Below, in pieces: positions 25,717 to 34,352 of a DNA stretch of 64,000 nucleotides. How positions within the stretch are numbered: position 1 is the first letter of the stretch; every line of letters starts with the position of its first letter. The translations under genes were made by a program, and so were the position numbers. Below the pieces are notes generated by a model. That model was not told the DNA's origin. It saw nothing but the letters and a program-made list of their open reading frames with translations, and did not search any database. This DNA comes from Cyanomargarita calcarea GSE-NOS-MK-12-04C. GTDB taxonomy: Bacteria; Cyanobacteriota; Cyanobacteriia; Cyanobacteriales; Nostocaceae. Where the stretch lies: assembly GCA_019359595.1 (NCBI GenBank), contig JAHHGZ010000034.1, positions 1-64,000 of the forward strand, read 5' to 3'.

Positions 25717-26533
25717 AATAGCTAATCCAATCACTCCAGCTTCCAGCATAAAGTTTAGCCGTGTGAACACCTACTAGTTCTAAAGCCAGTAAATTGACAC
25801 AAGCGGTGACACCAGAACCGCAATAAACTAAAATTTCTTCGGCTGTTTTTATACTTTCCCAACGCTTATGTTGTTGTGGTTGTTCGAGTAGGTAGCCTTT
25901 AATATCTGTGACTTCTAACCAAGGATAGTTAACTGCACCGGGAATATGACCGGCAATTTTATCAATTGGTTCACGATCGCCTCGATAGCGATCGCCTTCT
26001 CGTGAGTCTATCAGGACTACCTCCGACAAATCTTTGCGGTTTTTCACTACTTCCCTATCGACCAACATCTGTGGTTGAAGAGTAGGGATGAAAGTAGCCA
26101 TCCGGGGTTCGGGAACAATATCGGTGATGGGATATTTAGCTTTTTGCCATCCATTAAAGCCTCCTTCTAGCACGGCTACTTGCTCATGTCCAAAATAGCG
26201 TAACAGCCACCACAGACGAGACGCAAAGGCCAGACGGGAATTATCATAAGCAACAACTAAGGTTTTTTGGGAGTTCACCCCAATTGCTGATAACTTTGTC
26301 GCTAATTCATCTGGATTGGGTAAAGGATGTCTCCCTCCATGCTTTCCCACAGGTCCGGAAAGGTCTTGATTTAAATCTAGATGAGTAGCTCCTGGTATAT
26401 GACTTGTCTTGTAGACATGTTTTCCCAGTTGTGCATCGGCTAGAGAAAAGCGACAATCTACAATAACGACTTCTGGATCGTCAAGGTGTTGAAACAACCA
26501 TTCAGAAGAAACGACAAAAGAGTTATTACTCAT
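25715..26533 (-). CDS. sseA: 3-mercaptopyruvate sulfurtransferase (two-domain rhodanese)
   Basis: A 272-aa cytosolic sulfurtransferase that moves sulphur from 3-mercaptopyruvate (or thiosulfate) to a thiol acceptor. Rhodanese domain one (about 1-135, VVIVDCRFSLADA) is inactive, as usual. Domain two (about 150-272) has the active-site loop CGSGVTA with catalytic Cys238. CG[S/A]GVT loops are typical of mercaptopyruvate rather than thiosulfate enzymes. The family signatures HIPGATHLDLNQDLS and HIPGAVNYPW are present. The gene stands alone. Its 3' end overlaps a heptamer repeat by two bases. Confidence 0.9.
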   Translation of the reverse strand: MSNNSFVVSSEWLFQHLDDPEVVIVDCRFSLADAQLGKHVYKTSHIPGATHLDLNQDLSGPVGKHGGRHPLPNPDELATKLSAIGVNSQKTLVVAYDNSRLAFASRLWWLLRYFGHEQVAVLEGGFNGWQKAKYPITDIVPEPRMATFIPTLQPQMLVDREVVKNRKDLSEVVLIDSREGDRYRGDREPIDKIAGHIPGAVNYPWLEVTDIKGYLLEQPQQHKRWESIKTAEEILVYCGSGVTACVNLLALELVGVHTAKLYAGSWSDWISY

Positions 26534-26625
26534 AAAAGGGGAGTGGGGGAGAGATGGCGAGTCGGGAGATGGAACAAAAGAATCAATCCTTCATCTTACC
26601 CCCCTTACCCTTTTTCTTACCACTA

Positions 26626-26739
26626 ATACCATTTTTATATGAAGATGCATACAAAAACCCCACCGCCTCCAAACCTCCCCTTTACAAGGGGAGGTTTGGA
26701 GGGGTAAAAATTATATGCAGCTTCACAGCAAATTGGTAT
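26626..26739. mobile_element. 114-bp foldback element, copy A
   Basis: The left end ATACCATTTTTATATGAAGA and the right end (26710-26739, ...CAAATTGGTAT) are imperfect inverted repeats of about 37 bp. The core is a strong palindrome, CCTCCAAACCTCCCC against GGGGAGGTTTGGAGG. Copy B at 31104-31217 has the same ends and exactly the same length but another core. No coding capacity. Confidence 0.65.
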
Positions 26740-26765
26740 AACAACTAACTATTAACAAATAAAAA

Positions 26766-27725
26766 ATGGCAATTGACGAAAATTTTATTCCACAAATAAC
26801 GGCAGATGGGTCTTTTACTTTCACCTCGGCTGAATTTGGTGAGTCTTTTCACAGTCATTATGGAGCCAAGCAAGAGAGTTTTCGGAAGTTTATTGAACCT
26901 ACGCAGCTAGCAGAAAAAGCCAATAGACCAAGATTGCGCTTGTTGGATGTTTGCTATGGGCTAGGATACAACACTGCAGCCGCTTTGCAGACAATTTGGA
27001 GAATTAATCCAAATTGTTATGTAGAAATAATTGGTTTAGAACTAAATGCTGCTGTCCCACAAGCTGCGATCGCTCATGATTTATTCAATGACTGGGAGGG
27101 TAATTATACTGAGATTTTGTCTCAATTGGCGATGAAGTTTCAAGTACAAAACGAACATCTCAAGGCAAGGCTGATTTTAGGTGATGCTAGAAATACAATC
27201 AAACAAGTATATCAATCTGGTTTCCAGGCGGATGCAATTTTTCTCGATCCCTTTTCCCCACCTCAGTGTCCTCATTTATGGACTATTGAATTTATTAAAC
27301 TAGTCTCTCTGTGTTTACACGAGGATGGTTTACTGGCTACTTATTCTTGTGCTGCGGCTGTACGCACAGCATTGTTAGCAGCTGGTTTGCTTATTGCTTC
27401 CACCCCACCAGTGGGAAGAAACACTCCCGGTACTGTTGCTTTCCATGCAAAAGGAGGGGATGTTCTGATCTGGGAAAAAGAATTATTATATAAGCCTTTA
27501 CCCAACGTCTTGCCCCTGTGCCAGTCAGAAAAAGAACATTTACAAACGAATGCAGCCATTCCCTACCGCGATTTGGAATTGTCAGATCCCGCCCCGATTA
27601 TACTTAGGCGTCGAGAACAAGAACAACAAGATTCTTGTTTTGAACCTACTTCCCGTTGGCGCAAACGTTGGCCGCTCAAAGGTCAAGAGTTTTTATATCT
27701 TAAAATTTTAAATAAGAAATGTTAA
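26766..27725 (+). CDS. MnmD-type tRNA 5-methylaminomethyl-2-thiouridine methyltransferase
   Basis: A 319-aa SAM-dependent methyltransferase like the N-terminal half of E. coli MnmC (MnmC2/MnmD), which methylates the wobble uridine side chain of some tRNAs. Visible features are the start PQITADGSFTFTSAEFGESFHSHYGA, the SAM motif LLDVCYGLGYNTAAAL (about 58-73) and the catalytic-region motif ADAIFLDPFSPPQCPHLWT (about 154-172). The FAD-oxidase half of bacterial MnmC is absent, as in stand-alone MnmD proteins. The C-terminus ends in a basic tail (SRWRKRWPLKGQEF) that may bind tRNA. It is a single gene, preceded by a foldback element. Confidence 0.8.
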   Translation: MAIDENFIPQITADGSFTFTSAEFGESFHSHYGAKQESFRKFIEPTQLAEKANRPRLRLLDVCYGLGYNTAAALQTIWRINPNCYVEIIGLELNAAVPQAAIAHDLFNDWEGNYTEILSQLAMKFQVQNEHLKARLILGDARNTIKQVYQSGFQADAIFLDPFSPPQCPHLWTIEFIKLVSLCLHEDGLLATYSCAAAVRTALLAAGLLIASTPPVGRNTPGTVAFHAKGGDVLIWEKELLYKPLPNVLPLCQSEKEHLQTNAAIPYRDLELSDPAPIILRRREQEQQDSCFEPTSRWRKRWPLKGQEFLYLKILNKKC

Positions 27726-28409
27726 ATATAAAAACCATTTTAATTTAGTTTTTTCTTTTGATGATAACCAAATTACAAAAAAAAAGTCAAATGTCAAAAA
27801 TGTTACTATTGCACGGTAATTTTTGATATATCGTCTTAACTCAGTTTTTGTGATATAAAACACTAAAGCTAGAATTCAGTCGTCACAGCTGTATAACCAT
27901 CCCTCCCTATTCTGATTGTTCCCATAACTAGAGCGGACACTGAAGCTCAGAGATACTTAGATTAAATTCCTTTCTTGGAATTAGAACCTCCTGCTCTGAG
28001 ATAAATTTAGCTTCTTATCATTTTCTTCATCAACCATGTCAATAAATCTCCGTGAAAAGCCTGATTTAACATTTGGAGTAATTGCTCATACTGGAATAAC
28101 ACTGTCCTATAATTTGGCAGACATATTACCAATGTTTTGATAACAGATAAAAAAACTCATGCAGGGCAAACCTATTAGACAAACAGTATTTAAATCAGTT
28201 AACAGGTGTATGGTGTTGATTTTAGACCCACCACCTCAAAAAAACAAAAGACAGGTTATGAGTGTAGTGTTTCACACCTTGTTAAGGAAGCTGATACCTT
28301 TTAAATTGCACAAGGCTTGGAGAAATGCGTAGTGGAATGCACTCAAGTATTAAGCTGGTTTTTAAAATCTGACACTGTTAACTGTTTTTTTTAAAAGTGG
28401 AGTGTCTTT
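27726..28409. other. Intergenic region with a small stem structure
   Basis: About 680 bp with no gene recognised. CTCAGAG (27946-27952) pairs with CTCTGAG (27994-28000) around an inner hairpin AATTCC/GGAATT (27965-27982), a nested stem that might be an RNA or a terminator. The last 100 bp should contain the promoter of the HD-GYP regulator, which has a GGAG ribosome site about 9 bases before its GTG. Confidence 0.4.
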
Positions 28410-29645
28410 GTGATTCAACGGAAATCCAAGCATACAGGCTCTACCGAACAAAATGTTAGTGGGTTAAGTCCCATAGGCTTCTTGTATTATATCGGTAAAA
28501 ATAATGCCGTAAGATTGCATTCTTCAGAGAGTTATTCCAATGGCGCAACTAAACAAGATGTGATGCGTGAAGTTAATGAAGCCTTGCCGAATTGGATGAA
28601 CCGAAATGTTAATTCTGGTCACGATTCATTAGTATCGAGAACGTTGGAAGCCGAAGGGTCAAAAGTGAATGGCTTTGATTGTGATGCACCAAAAGTTTTA
28701 GTGGTTGATGACCATGCTGCAAGTCGGATGACTGCTGTTGCTTTATTGGCGATGGAAGGGTATGAAGTAATTGAGGCTGATAGTGGTTCTATTGCTATTG
28801 AACTGGTAACAAAAAAACAACCAGATTTGATTTTGCTGGATGTAATGATGCCGGGAATGGATGGGTTTGAAGTGTGTAACCGAATCAAGCAGGATGACCA
28901 TACTAGGTTGATTCCGGTAATTTTTATTACAGCTTTAAACGACCGACGATCGCGCATCCAAGGAATTGAAGCTGGAGCGGATGACTTCTTAACCAAACCT
29001 TTTGACCGCGTAGAATTGGCAGCACGTGTAAAATCCTTGGTACGGCAAAAACGTCTCAATGAGGATTTAGACCACGCCGAACAAGTGCTATTTTCTATAG
29101 CTAGAGCCATTGAAAGTCGCGATCCCAATACCGGTGACCACTGCGAACGCTTGATGAGTTTGGGAAAAGTTTTTGGAGAATATCTCCATCTCTCACGCAA
29201 CCAAATTCGAGATTTAATGTGGGGCGGTTATCTGCATGATATTGGTAAAGTTGGAATTCCCGACGCAGTACTACTCAAAAAAGGTCAATTGACGCCCCAA
29301 GATTGGGATATTATGAGACAGCACGTTTTGATTGGGGAACAAATCTGTCAGCCACTGCGTAGTATGCGGGGTGTAATTCCAATAATCCGCCATCATCACG
29401 AGCGCTGGGACGGTTCAGGCTACCCTGATGGACTCAAAGGGGATGATATTCCCTACCTGGCGCAAATTTTCCAAATCGTTGATATCTACGACGCTCTCAC
29501 GAGCGAACGACCCTATAAACGAGCTTATACACCAGAAGAAGCTTTAATTGTGATGGCGGAAGAAACTGAATTAGGTTGGCGCAACCCCAAACTTGTGCAA
29601 CAATTTGCAGAGTTTATTTCCACCAACAACCAACAACAGTTGTAG
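28410..29645 (+). CDS. Response regulator with HD-GYP phosphodiesterase output
   Basis: A 411-aa two-component regulator whose output domain breaks down cyclic di-GMP. An N-terminal segment of about 93 residues has no recognised domain. The receiver (about 95-212) has the acidic pocket VLVVDDH, phosphoacceptor Asp144 (LILLDVMMPGMDGFE) and Lys in LTKPFD. The HD-GYP domain (about 225-405) has His276-Asp277 (YLHDIGKVG), HHHERWDGSGYPDGLKG with the GYP triad complete, and the later DALTSERPYK motif. All metal ligands seem present, so the phosphodiesterase should be active. Translation starts at GTG 28410 behind GGAG; ATG 28563 is a shorter option. The partner kinase is not adjacent. glmU follows 103 bp downstream. 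Confidence 0.9.
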   Translation: MIQRKSKHTGSTEQNVSGLSPIGFLYYIGKNNAVRLHSSESYSNGATKQDVMREVNEALPNWMNRNVNSGHDSLVSRTLEAEGSKVNGFDCDAPKVLVVDDHAASRMTAVALLAMEGYEVIEADSGSIAIELVTKKQPDLILLDVMMPGMDGFEVCNRIKQDDHTRLIPVIFITALNDRRSRIQGIEAGADDFLTKPFDRVELAARVKSLVRQKRLNEDLDHAEQVLFSIARAIESRDPNTGDHCERLMSLGKVFGEYLHLSRNQIRDLMWGGYLHDIGKVGIPDAVLLKKGQLTPQDWDIMRQHVLIGEQICQPLRSMRGVIPIIRHHHERWDGSGYPDGLKGDDIPYLAQIFQIVDIYDALTSERPYKRAYTPEEALIVMAEETELGWRNPKLVQQFAEFISTNNQQQL

Positions 29646-29748
29646 GCAATTTATCTTTCGGTTATTGCCGATTAGCTGGTATTATTTGAGCCTCATATCA
29701 AAGTACCAAGCTCATTCATCGCAATTCACAGACAGCTAATAGCTAATT

Positions 29749-31098
29749 ATGGTAGTTGTAGCAATTCTAGCAGCGGGACGCGGAACACGGATGAAATCAA
29801 ACCTCCCCAAGGTTTTACATCCTTTGGGTGGGCGATCGCTCGTATATAGAGTTCTTGATAGTGTAGAAGCACTTTCGCCCTCACGACGAATAGTAATCGT
29901 TGGCTATCAAGGGCAGGAAGTCACAACTGCTATGCAGACCATCCCTGATTTAGAGTTTGTCGAACAGACAGTACAATTGGGCACTGGTCATGCCATCCAG
30001 CAATTACTACCCCATCTGGAGGGTTACACGGGAGATTTGCTGGTGCTAAATGGCGATGTCCCCTTGCTTCGCACCGAAACTCTGAAAAATCTCCTGCAAA
30101 TCCATCAAGCTCATGAGAATGCAGCTACAATCCTGACTGCCCAACTAGCTAATCCCAAAGGTTACGGGCGGGTTTTTTGTAACAGCGAAAATATTGTGCA
30201 GCAAATGGTCGAGGATAAGGATTGCACTGCTGCCCAAAAACAAAATCACCGTGTCAATGCTGGAATCTACTGCTTCCGTTGGCAAGATTTGGCAAAAGTT
30301 CTCCCGCACTTGAGTGCAGATAATGCCCAGAAAGAATATTATCTCCCCGATGCAGTGGACATGGTTTCTCCTGTGATGGCCGTAGATGTAGAAGATTATC
30401 AAGAAATTCTCGGCATTAACGATCGCCTGCAACTGGCCAATGCTTATGATATTTTGCAAAGCCGAGTCAAGGAAAAATGGATGATGGCAGGGGTGACGTT
30501 AATTGACCCGAACAGCATCACCATTGATGAAACAGTCGAATTACATCCAGATGTGATTATTGAACCGCAAACTCATCTCCGGGGAAATACGGTAATTAAA
30601 ACTGGTTGTCGTATCGGACCGGGAAGTTTGATTGAAAACAGCCAGTTAGCAGAAAATGTTACCGTACAATATTCTGTGGTGATTGATAGCATAGTGCATG
30701 CCAATACACGGGTGGGTCCTTACAGTCATTTGCGCGGTCATGCAGAAGTCGGCGCAAATTGCCGTATTGGTAATTTTGTAGAACTGAAAAATACCCAGTT
30801 AGGCGATCGCACGAATGTATCTCACCTCTCTTATTTAGGCGATGCAACCGTGGGTACCCGCGTTAATATCGGTGCGGGGACAATTACCGCCAACTACGAC
30901 GGTGTGAAAAAACACCGCACTAAAATTGGCGATCGCACAGCTACGGGTTCAAATACCGTCTTAGTTGCACCAGTTACCTTGGGTAATGATGTCTACGTTG
31001 CCGCAGGTTCTACAATCACAGAAGATGTTCCCGATGAAAGTCTGGCGATCGCCCGTCAGCGGCAAGTCGTGAAATTGGGATGGAAAAGGAAGGGTTAG
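29749..31098 (+). CDS. glmU: Bifunctional GlmU (GlcN-1-P acetyltransferase / GlcNAc-1-P uridylyltransferase)
   Basis: A 449-aa essential enzyme that makes UDP-N-acetylglucosamine for peptidoglycan and lipopolysaccharide. The N-terminal uridylyltransferase (about 1-225) has the nucleotide motif [20 protein letters not shown] and the metal Asp in [10 protein letters not shown]. The C-terminal left-handed beta-helix (about 250-445) shows hexapeptide repeats ([20 protein letters not shown]) and acetyl-CoA site residues in [21 protein letters not shown]. Length is normal. It is probably monocistronic. A foldback element lies 5 bp after the stop. Confidence 0.95.
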   Translation: MVVVAILAAGRGTRMKSNLPKVLHPLGGRSLVYRVLDSVEALSPSRRIVIVGYQGQEVTTAMQTIPDLEFVEQTVQLGTGHAIQQLLPHLEGYTGDLLVLNGDVPLLRTETLKNLLQIHQAHENAATILTAQLANPKGYGRVFCNSENIVQQMVEDKDCTAAQKQNHRVNAGIYCFRWQDLAKVLPHLSADNAQKEYYLPDAVDMVSPVMAVDVEDYQEILGINDRLQLANAYDILQSRVKEKWMMAGVTLIDPNSITIDETVELHPDVIIEPQTHLRGNTVIKTGCRIGPGSLIENSQLAENVTVQYSVVIDSIVHANTRVGPYSHLRGHAEVGANCRIGNFVELKNTQLGDRTNVSHLSYLGDATVGTRVNIGAGTITANYDGVKKHRTKIGDRTATGSNTVLVAPVTLGNDVYVAAGSTITEDVPDESLAIARQRQVVKLGWKRKG

Positions 31099-31103
31099 GA
31101 GTT

Positions 31104-31217
31104 ATACCAATTCTGTATGAAGATGCACATAATCAAGACCCCCCTGTAGTCCCCCCTTGCCAAGGGGGGACGGCGTAGCCGGGGGGTAATATATGCAGCT
31201 TCACAAAGAAACGGTAT
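31104..31217. mobile_element. 114-bp foldback element, copy B
   Basis: Ends TTATACCAATTCTGTATGAA and ...CTTCACAAAGAAACGGTATAA are inverted repeats matching copy A at 26626-26739. The core differs (CCCCCCTTGCCAAGGGGGG with GGCGTAGCC) but is again self-complementary. It lies between the converging glmU and isoaspartyl peptidase genes and could end both transcripts. Confidence 0.65.
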
Positions 31218-31257
31218 AACTCTTAATTCCTAACTCCTCACTCCTAATTCCTAACTT

Positions 31258-32214
31258 TTAAATTAGCCCCCCAACTTCAGTCCCCAGGGCAATTTCCAGC
31301 GTATCACCCAGGCGAACGCCATCGTGGTAGGCGGCGAGTAAGACATCGCTGGTTTTGCCCCAGGCGATCGCTCCACTGGCATCTAAGGCGATCGCCCCAA
31401 AATCTCGCTTGTTTTCCTGTGCTTCGGCAAATGAGCGCTGCATGGCATCTTGAAGGGACATACCATCACCAACCCGAACTACAATTCTTGGTGCCAAGCA
31501 CTCATCAATAATATCTTCTCCGATACCTGTACAGCTAACTGCTGCATATTTCGTAGCATAATTTCCCGCTGGCATTGCAGAATCACTAACGCGCCCAATC
31601 CGCTCAAAGCCTTTGCCACCCGTGGAAGTACCAGTAGCTAAATTTCCATGAGCATCTAAAACTACTACGCCAATGGTGCCGCGTCGAGCGTTACTAGCCT
31701 CTGCTAGTTCTGGTTCTGCAACCACTCCAGCCATTGCTTTGGTAAAATTTTCTTGGCGTTCTTGTATCCATTCTTGCAATCGCAAGTCCGTTAAACCGTT
31801 GTAGCTGGGAATTTGCAACTCCCGCGCCAATTCTGCGGAGCCAAAATCTGATAGCACGCGATCGGGTGAGGTTTGCAAAAATAGTGCCAAGTCGATGGGA
31901 TTTTTCACCCGTGAGACATTAATTACGCCGCTAAAGCTTTGGGATGTCCCATCCATCAAGGAAGCACTCATGCGAATTTGACCGTCGGATTGCAGCACCG
32001 AACCAGTCCCGGCATTAAAGCGAGGATCGTCTTCCAATAATTGGCAACCGTACACCACAGCTTCTGATGCACTGGCTCCTGCAAGTAGTATAGAATACAC
32101 TGGCTCGATAATATTATAGAGCGATCGCCTTACCGATTCGACTCCGCCTTTTCCGTGGAGAGAACTGCCAGCCCCACCGTGAATAATTAATTTAGGTAAC
32201 ACCACTGACTTCAT
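31258..32214 (-). CDS. iaaA: Isoaspartyl peptidase / L-asparaginase (Ntn hydrolase)
   Basis: A 318-aa plant-type asparaginase precursor that removes isoaspartyl residues from peptides or hydrolyses asparagine. It is a self-cleaving N-terminal-nucleophile hydrolase. The cleavage site Gly-Thr lies in ARRGTIGVVVLDAHGNLATG, so Thr becomes the nucleophile of the beta chain. Substrate residues are seen in GGKGFERIGRVSDSAM. The alpha chain starts LIIHGGAGSS and includes RFNAGTGSVL. The start at 32214 (MKSVVLPKLIIHGGAG) is preferred over 32226, which only adds MKVY. In cyanobacteria, isoaspartyl dipeptides released from cyanophycin are a likely substrate; this is inferred from the family. The DUF2256 gene lies 33 bp upstream on the same strand. 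Confidence 0.9.
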   Translation of the reverse strand: MKSVVLPKLIIHGGAGSSLHGKGGVESVRRSLYNIIEPVYSILLAGASASEAVVYGCQLLEDDPRFNAGTGSVLQSDGQIRMSASLMDGTSQSFSGVINVSRVKNPIDLALFLQTSPDRVLSDFGSAELARELQIPSYNGLTDLRLQEWIQERQENFTKAMAGVVAEPELAEASNARRGTIGVVVLDAHGNLATGTSTGGKGFERIGRVSDSAMPAGNYATKYAAVSCTGIGEDIIDECLAPRIVVRVGDGMSLQDAMQRSFAEAQENKRDFGAIALDASGAIAWGKTSDVLLAAYHDGVRLGDTLEIALGTEVGGLI

Positions 32215-32247
32215 ATATACCTTCAACCTATTTAGAGCTAAATAAAG

Positions 32248-32412
32248 TTATATCGCTTCATTTTTAGCCTGAGAACGGCGACGACGGCAACGTTCTGAGC
32301 AGTATTTCACCTCATCCCAGCAATCTTCCCATTTCTTCCGCCAAGCAAAGGGACGTTGACATACAACACAGATTTTTTCAGGTAAATCAGATTTTGAACG
32401 GGCACGTCCCAT
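32248..32412 (-). CDS. Small DUF2256 zinc-ribbon-like protein
   Basis: A 54-aa gene read from ATG 32412 to TAA 32248. The product has the DUF2256 pattern: [18 protein letters not shown], then [14 protein letters not shown]. Two CxxC-type pairs (CVVC, and the CSERC pair) suggest a bound zinc, and the rest is strongly basic, so nucleic acid binding is possible. The family is widespread in cyanobacteria and plants but has no known function. It starts 35 bp before the isoaspartyl peptidase start and on the same strand, so the two may share a transcript. Confidence 0.85.
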   Translation of the reverse strand: MGRARSKSDLPEKICVVCQRPFAWRKKWEDCWDEVKYCSERCRRRRSQAKNEAI

Positions 32413-32732
32413 AAAATGCTGTACAGATTCAAGATTTTAGACAAAGAGTTGGAAGACAATTATAACCACTTGCCTACAACGGTAAGATAGTTTTGCCAAA
32501 AAAAGTGTAAGGTTAGTGCCATAAGTTGAGCTTGTCGGAATGTCCTAATTGTGGAGCAAAGTTTAACATTCCGGCTTGATGGGTACAAAGATGGTATTGC
32601 TTTTATACAGCATATTTCATCTTTGTTTTGTGAAGTACAATTGGACGGGCAAGGATGCCCATCCCACAAGACTTTGAGCTTTCAAGTTTGTACCTTATCT
32701 ACTTGCAAAATGCTGTAAGTTCCACATATTTA

Positions 32733-32768
32733 ACAAAATAGTGTCGAAAACAACAGACACTATTTTGT
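32733..32768 (-). terminator. Terminator-like hairpin after tRNA-Gly
   Basis: ACAAAATAGTGTC (32733-32745) pairs perfectly with 32756-32768, a 13-bp stem with a ten-base loop. It begins 18 bases after the 3' end of the tRNA on the minus strand. There is no long U tract, so it could also protect a processed end. The rest of the 32413-32785 spacer has no gene. Confidence 0.6.
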
Positions 32769-32785
32769 CAACAGGGACATTTCAA

Positions 32786-32856
32786 AGCGGGTGGCGGGAA
32801 TCGAATCCGCATTATTAGCTTGGAAGGCTAAAGTTTTACCACTAAACTACACCCGC
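32786..32856 (-). tRNA. tRNA-Gly (TCC anticodon)
   Basis: The minus strand folds as a tRNA: acceptor GCGGGT/ACCCGC, D arm GTAGTTTAGTGGTAAAAC, anticodon loop CCTTCCAAG with anticodon TCC, variable loop, and T arm with GATTCGAATCC. CCA is not encoded. The 71-base length is normal for tRNA-Gly. It reads GGA and GGG glycine codons. Confidence 0.95.
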
Positions 32857-32917
32857 AAATTATCCAACTTATAAACAGTAACACAACTTTATTTGAAAAT
32901 CAAGCAAATATCGTAAA

Positions 32918-32950
32918 GATTCCCGACTTCGCGCTCATTTGTCGGGGATC
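32918..32950. repeat. Dispersed hairpin, CCCGACTT family
   Basis: GATTCCCGAC (32918-32927) and GTCGGGGATC (32941-32950) pair with one wobble or mismatch. It sits 15 bp after the end of the TonB-like gene (minus strand) and may terminate it. Confidence 0.65.
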
Positions 32951-32964
32951 TGACCACCGCAATA

Positions 32965-34347
32965 CTAAGGGGCTTTTTGCTCAATTGTGATGCTTACAAA
33001 TAAATTGCTAGGTATTGGTATTGGTTTGGGAAGGCTGAGTTTCTGGGCAGGGACAAATATATATTTTTGGCAAATTTCTTCAACACCGAATTGCTCATAT
33101 ATTTTCTTGTCGGCTGAAGGCATATTTTTATCTTGCAATCGAGCATCAGAACATCTGCCATTTTCCTCAATGACTAAGCTAAATATGAAAGTTCCTGGCT
33201 GAAGTTTGGAGGTTGCGGGGATTGTAATTGAGTTAGATTCTTGTCCTGCTCTTCCTGCGAGTTTGGGTAGTTGCATATCTTTGAGGATTGTGGATAAATC
33301 ACCTCCCATCCTAATCGCCTGTTGCTCTGGAGTTAAAGGACTCCAAGTAGCTAATAGTCCTCCACTGGGCTTCGTCGGTGGAGTTTGTGCAGTTCCCCCA
33401 TTTTCAGTTCGTGGAGCATCTCCTGTTCCAGTGCGGGGGGCATCTAGAGGATCGCTGTTTTCTTGGTCGTCAAGTTCCTGTTGGCGCTTTTGTTCGGCTA
33501 GTTCTTGTTCCCTGCGTTGCTCTTGTTCGGCTAGCTCTTGTTCTCTACGTTGTTGACGCTTTTGTTCGTCTAGCTCTTGTTCTCTGAGTTGCTGTTGCTG
33601 GGCTAGCTCTTGTTCTCTGAGTTGTTGTTGCTGGGCTAGCTCTTGTTCTCTGAGTTGCTGTTGCTGGGCTAGCTCTTGTTCTCTGAGTTGCTGTTGCTGG
33701 GCTAGCTCTTGTTCTCTGAGTTGCTGTTGCTGGGCTAATTGAGAAAGACGCTCTTGTTCGGCTAGTTGTTGTTCCCTACGCTGTTGTTGCCGTTGTTGTC
33801 GTTGTTGCTCAATTAATTGCTGCTGTCGCTGTTGAGCCTCTTCGATACCAATGGGGCGCTTTCCTTCGGTTCTTGAAGGGAAAGCTAACTCATTCCTATC
33901 CAGATTTCTCAAAGCAGGCTTTGCAGTTAAATTCTTTTGGGGTAATTGCTTGGGTAAAGGCGCTACTCGTGATTTTTGCCTTGTGGATGTTACATTAGGT
34001 GTAACTGGTTGTGCCAGTACTGTTGTTCTAGTTTTGGGTTTTGGCTTGGCTCTTGATTGCCTCCGGGGAGAAATTTCGATAATTTCAAGGGGGATAGGGC
34101 TTTGATTTTGCCGAGAAAGGCTAAACGAATACGATCGCATCAGCCAAAACAGCAGCAAATGCAAAGCAACAGAAACTATGGCGATCGCAAACCACAAACC
34201 AGGTGGATCAGTATGTCGTCTCCAGACTTTTGCATATTCTTGAGTTTTGTCGCCAAGGGAATGTGCCATACCAAGTTTTGAGTTGTTGGTTGTACCGTTT
34301 GGGAAGCCGCAATAGACAGTCCCTGTCTTGGTGTAGGTAGCGTCCAT
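32965..34347 (-). CDS. TonB-like membrane-anchored protein with glutamine-rich repeat
   Basis: The 460-aa product has a single membrane helix (LWFAIAIVSVALHLLLFWLM, about 52-71), a Pro/Lys/Arg-rich stretch, a long Gln/Glu/Arg-rich coiled-coil region (about 170-295) and a C-terminal domain (about 360-460, FIFSLVIEENGRCSDARLQ) of the TonB C-terminal type. TonB proteins pass energy from the inner membrane to outer-membrane receptors; the layout fits, but the usual ExbB/ExbD partners are not nearby. The coiled coil contains five exact 11-residue repeats LAQQQQLREQE (DNA about 33570-33738). Start at 34347, or at 34269 (MAHSLGDKTQEYAKVW), which keeps the helix. It begins 5 bp after the cyaC stop, so the two are probably co-transcribed. 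Confidence 0.65.
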   Translation of the reverse strand: MDATYTKTGTVYCGFPNGTTNNSKLGMAHSLGDKTQEYAKVWRRHTDPPGLWFAIAIVSVALHLLLFWLMRSYSFSLSRQNQSPIPLEIIEISPRRQSRAKPKPKTRTTVLAQPVTPNVTSTRQKSRVAPLPKQLPQKNLTAKPALRNLDRNELAFPSRTEGKRPIGIEEAQQRQQQLIEQQRQQRQQQRREQQLAEQERLSQLAQQQQLREQELAQQQQLREQELAQQQQLREQELAQQQQLREQELAQQQQLREQELDEQKRQQRREQELAEQEQRREQELAEQKRQQELDDQENSDPLDAPRTGTGDAPRTENGGTAQTPPTKPSGGLLATWSPLTPEQQAIRMGGDLSTILKDMQLPKLAGRAGQESNSITIPATSKLQPGTFIFSLVIEENGRCSDARLQDKNMPSADKKIYEQFGVEEICQKYIFVPAQKLSLPKPIPIPSNLFVSITIEQKAP

Positions 34348-34352
34348 AACCG

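Noticed and set aside
26554-26748. 64-codon open frame
   Set aside because: It runs through a foldback element; proline-rich nonsense from the palindromic core.
32460-32669. Minus-strand open frame of 69 codons between DUF2256 and tRNA-Gly
   Set aside because: No domain, and the sequence contains a common intergenic repeat (GATGGGCATCCTTGCCCGTCC).
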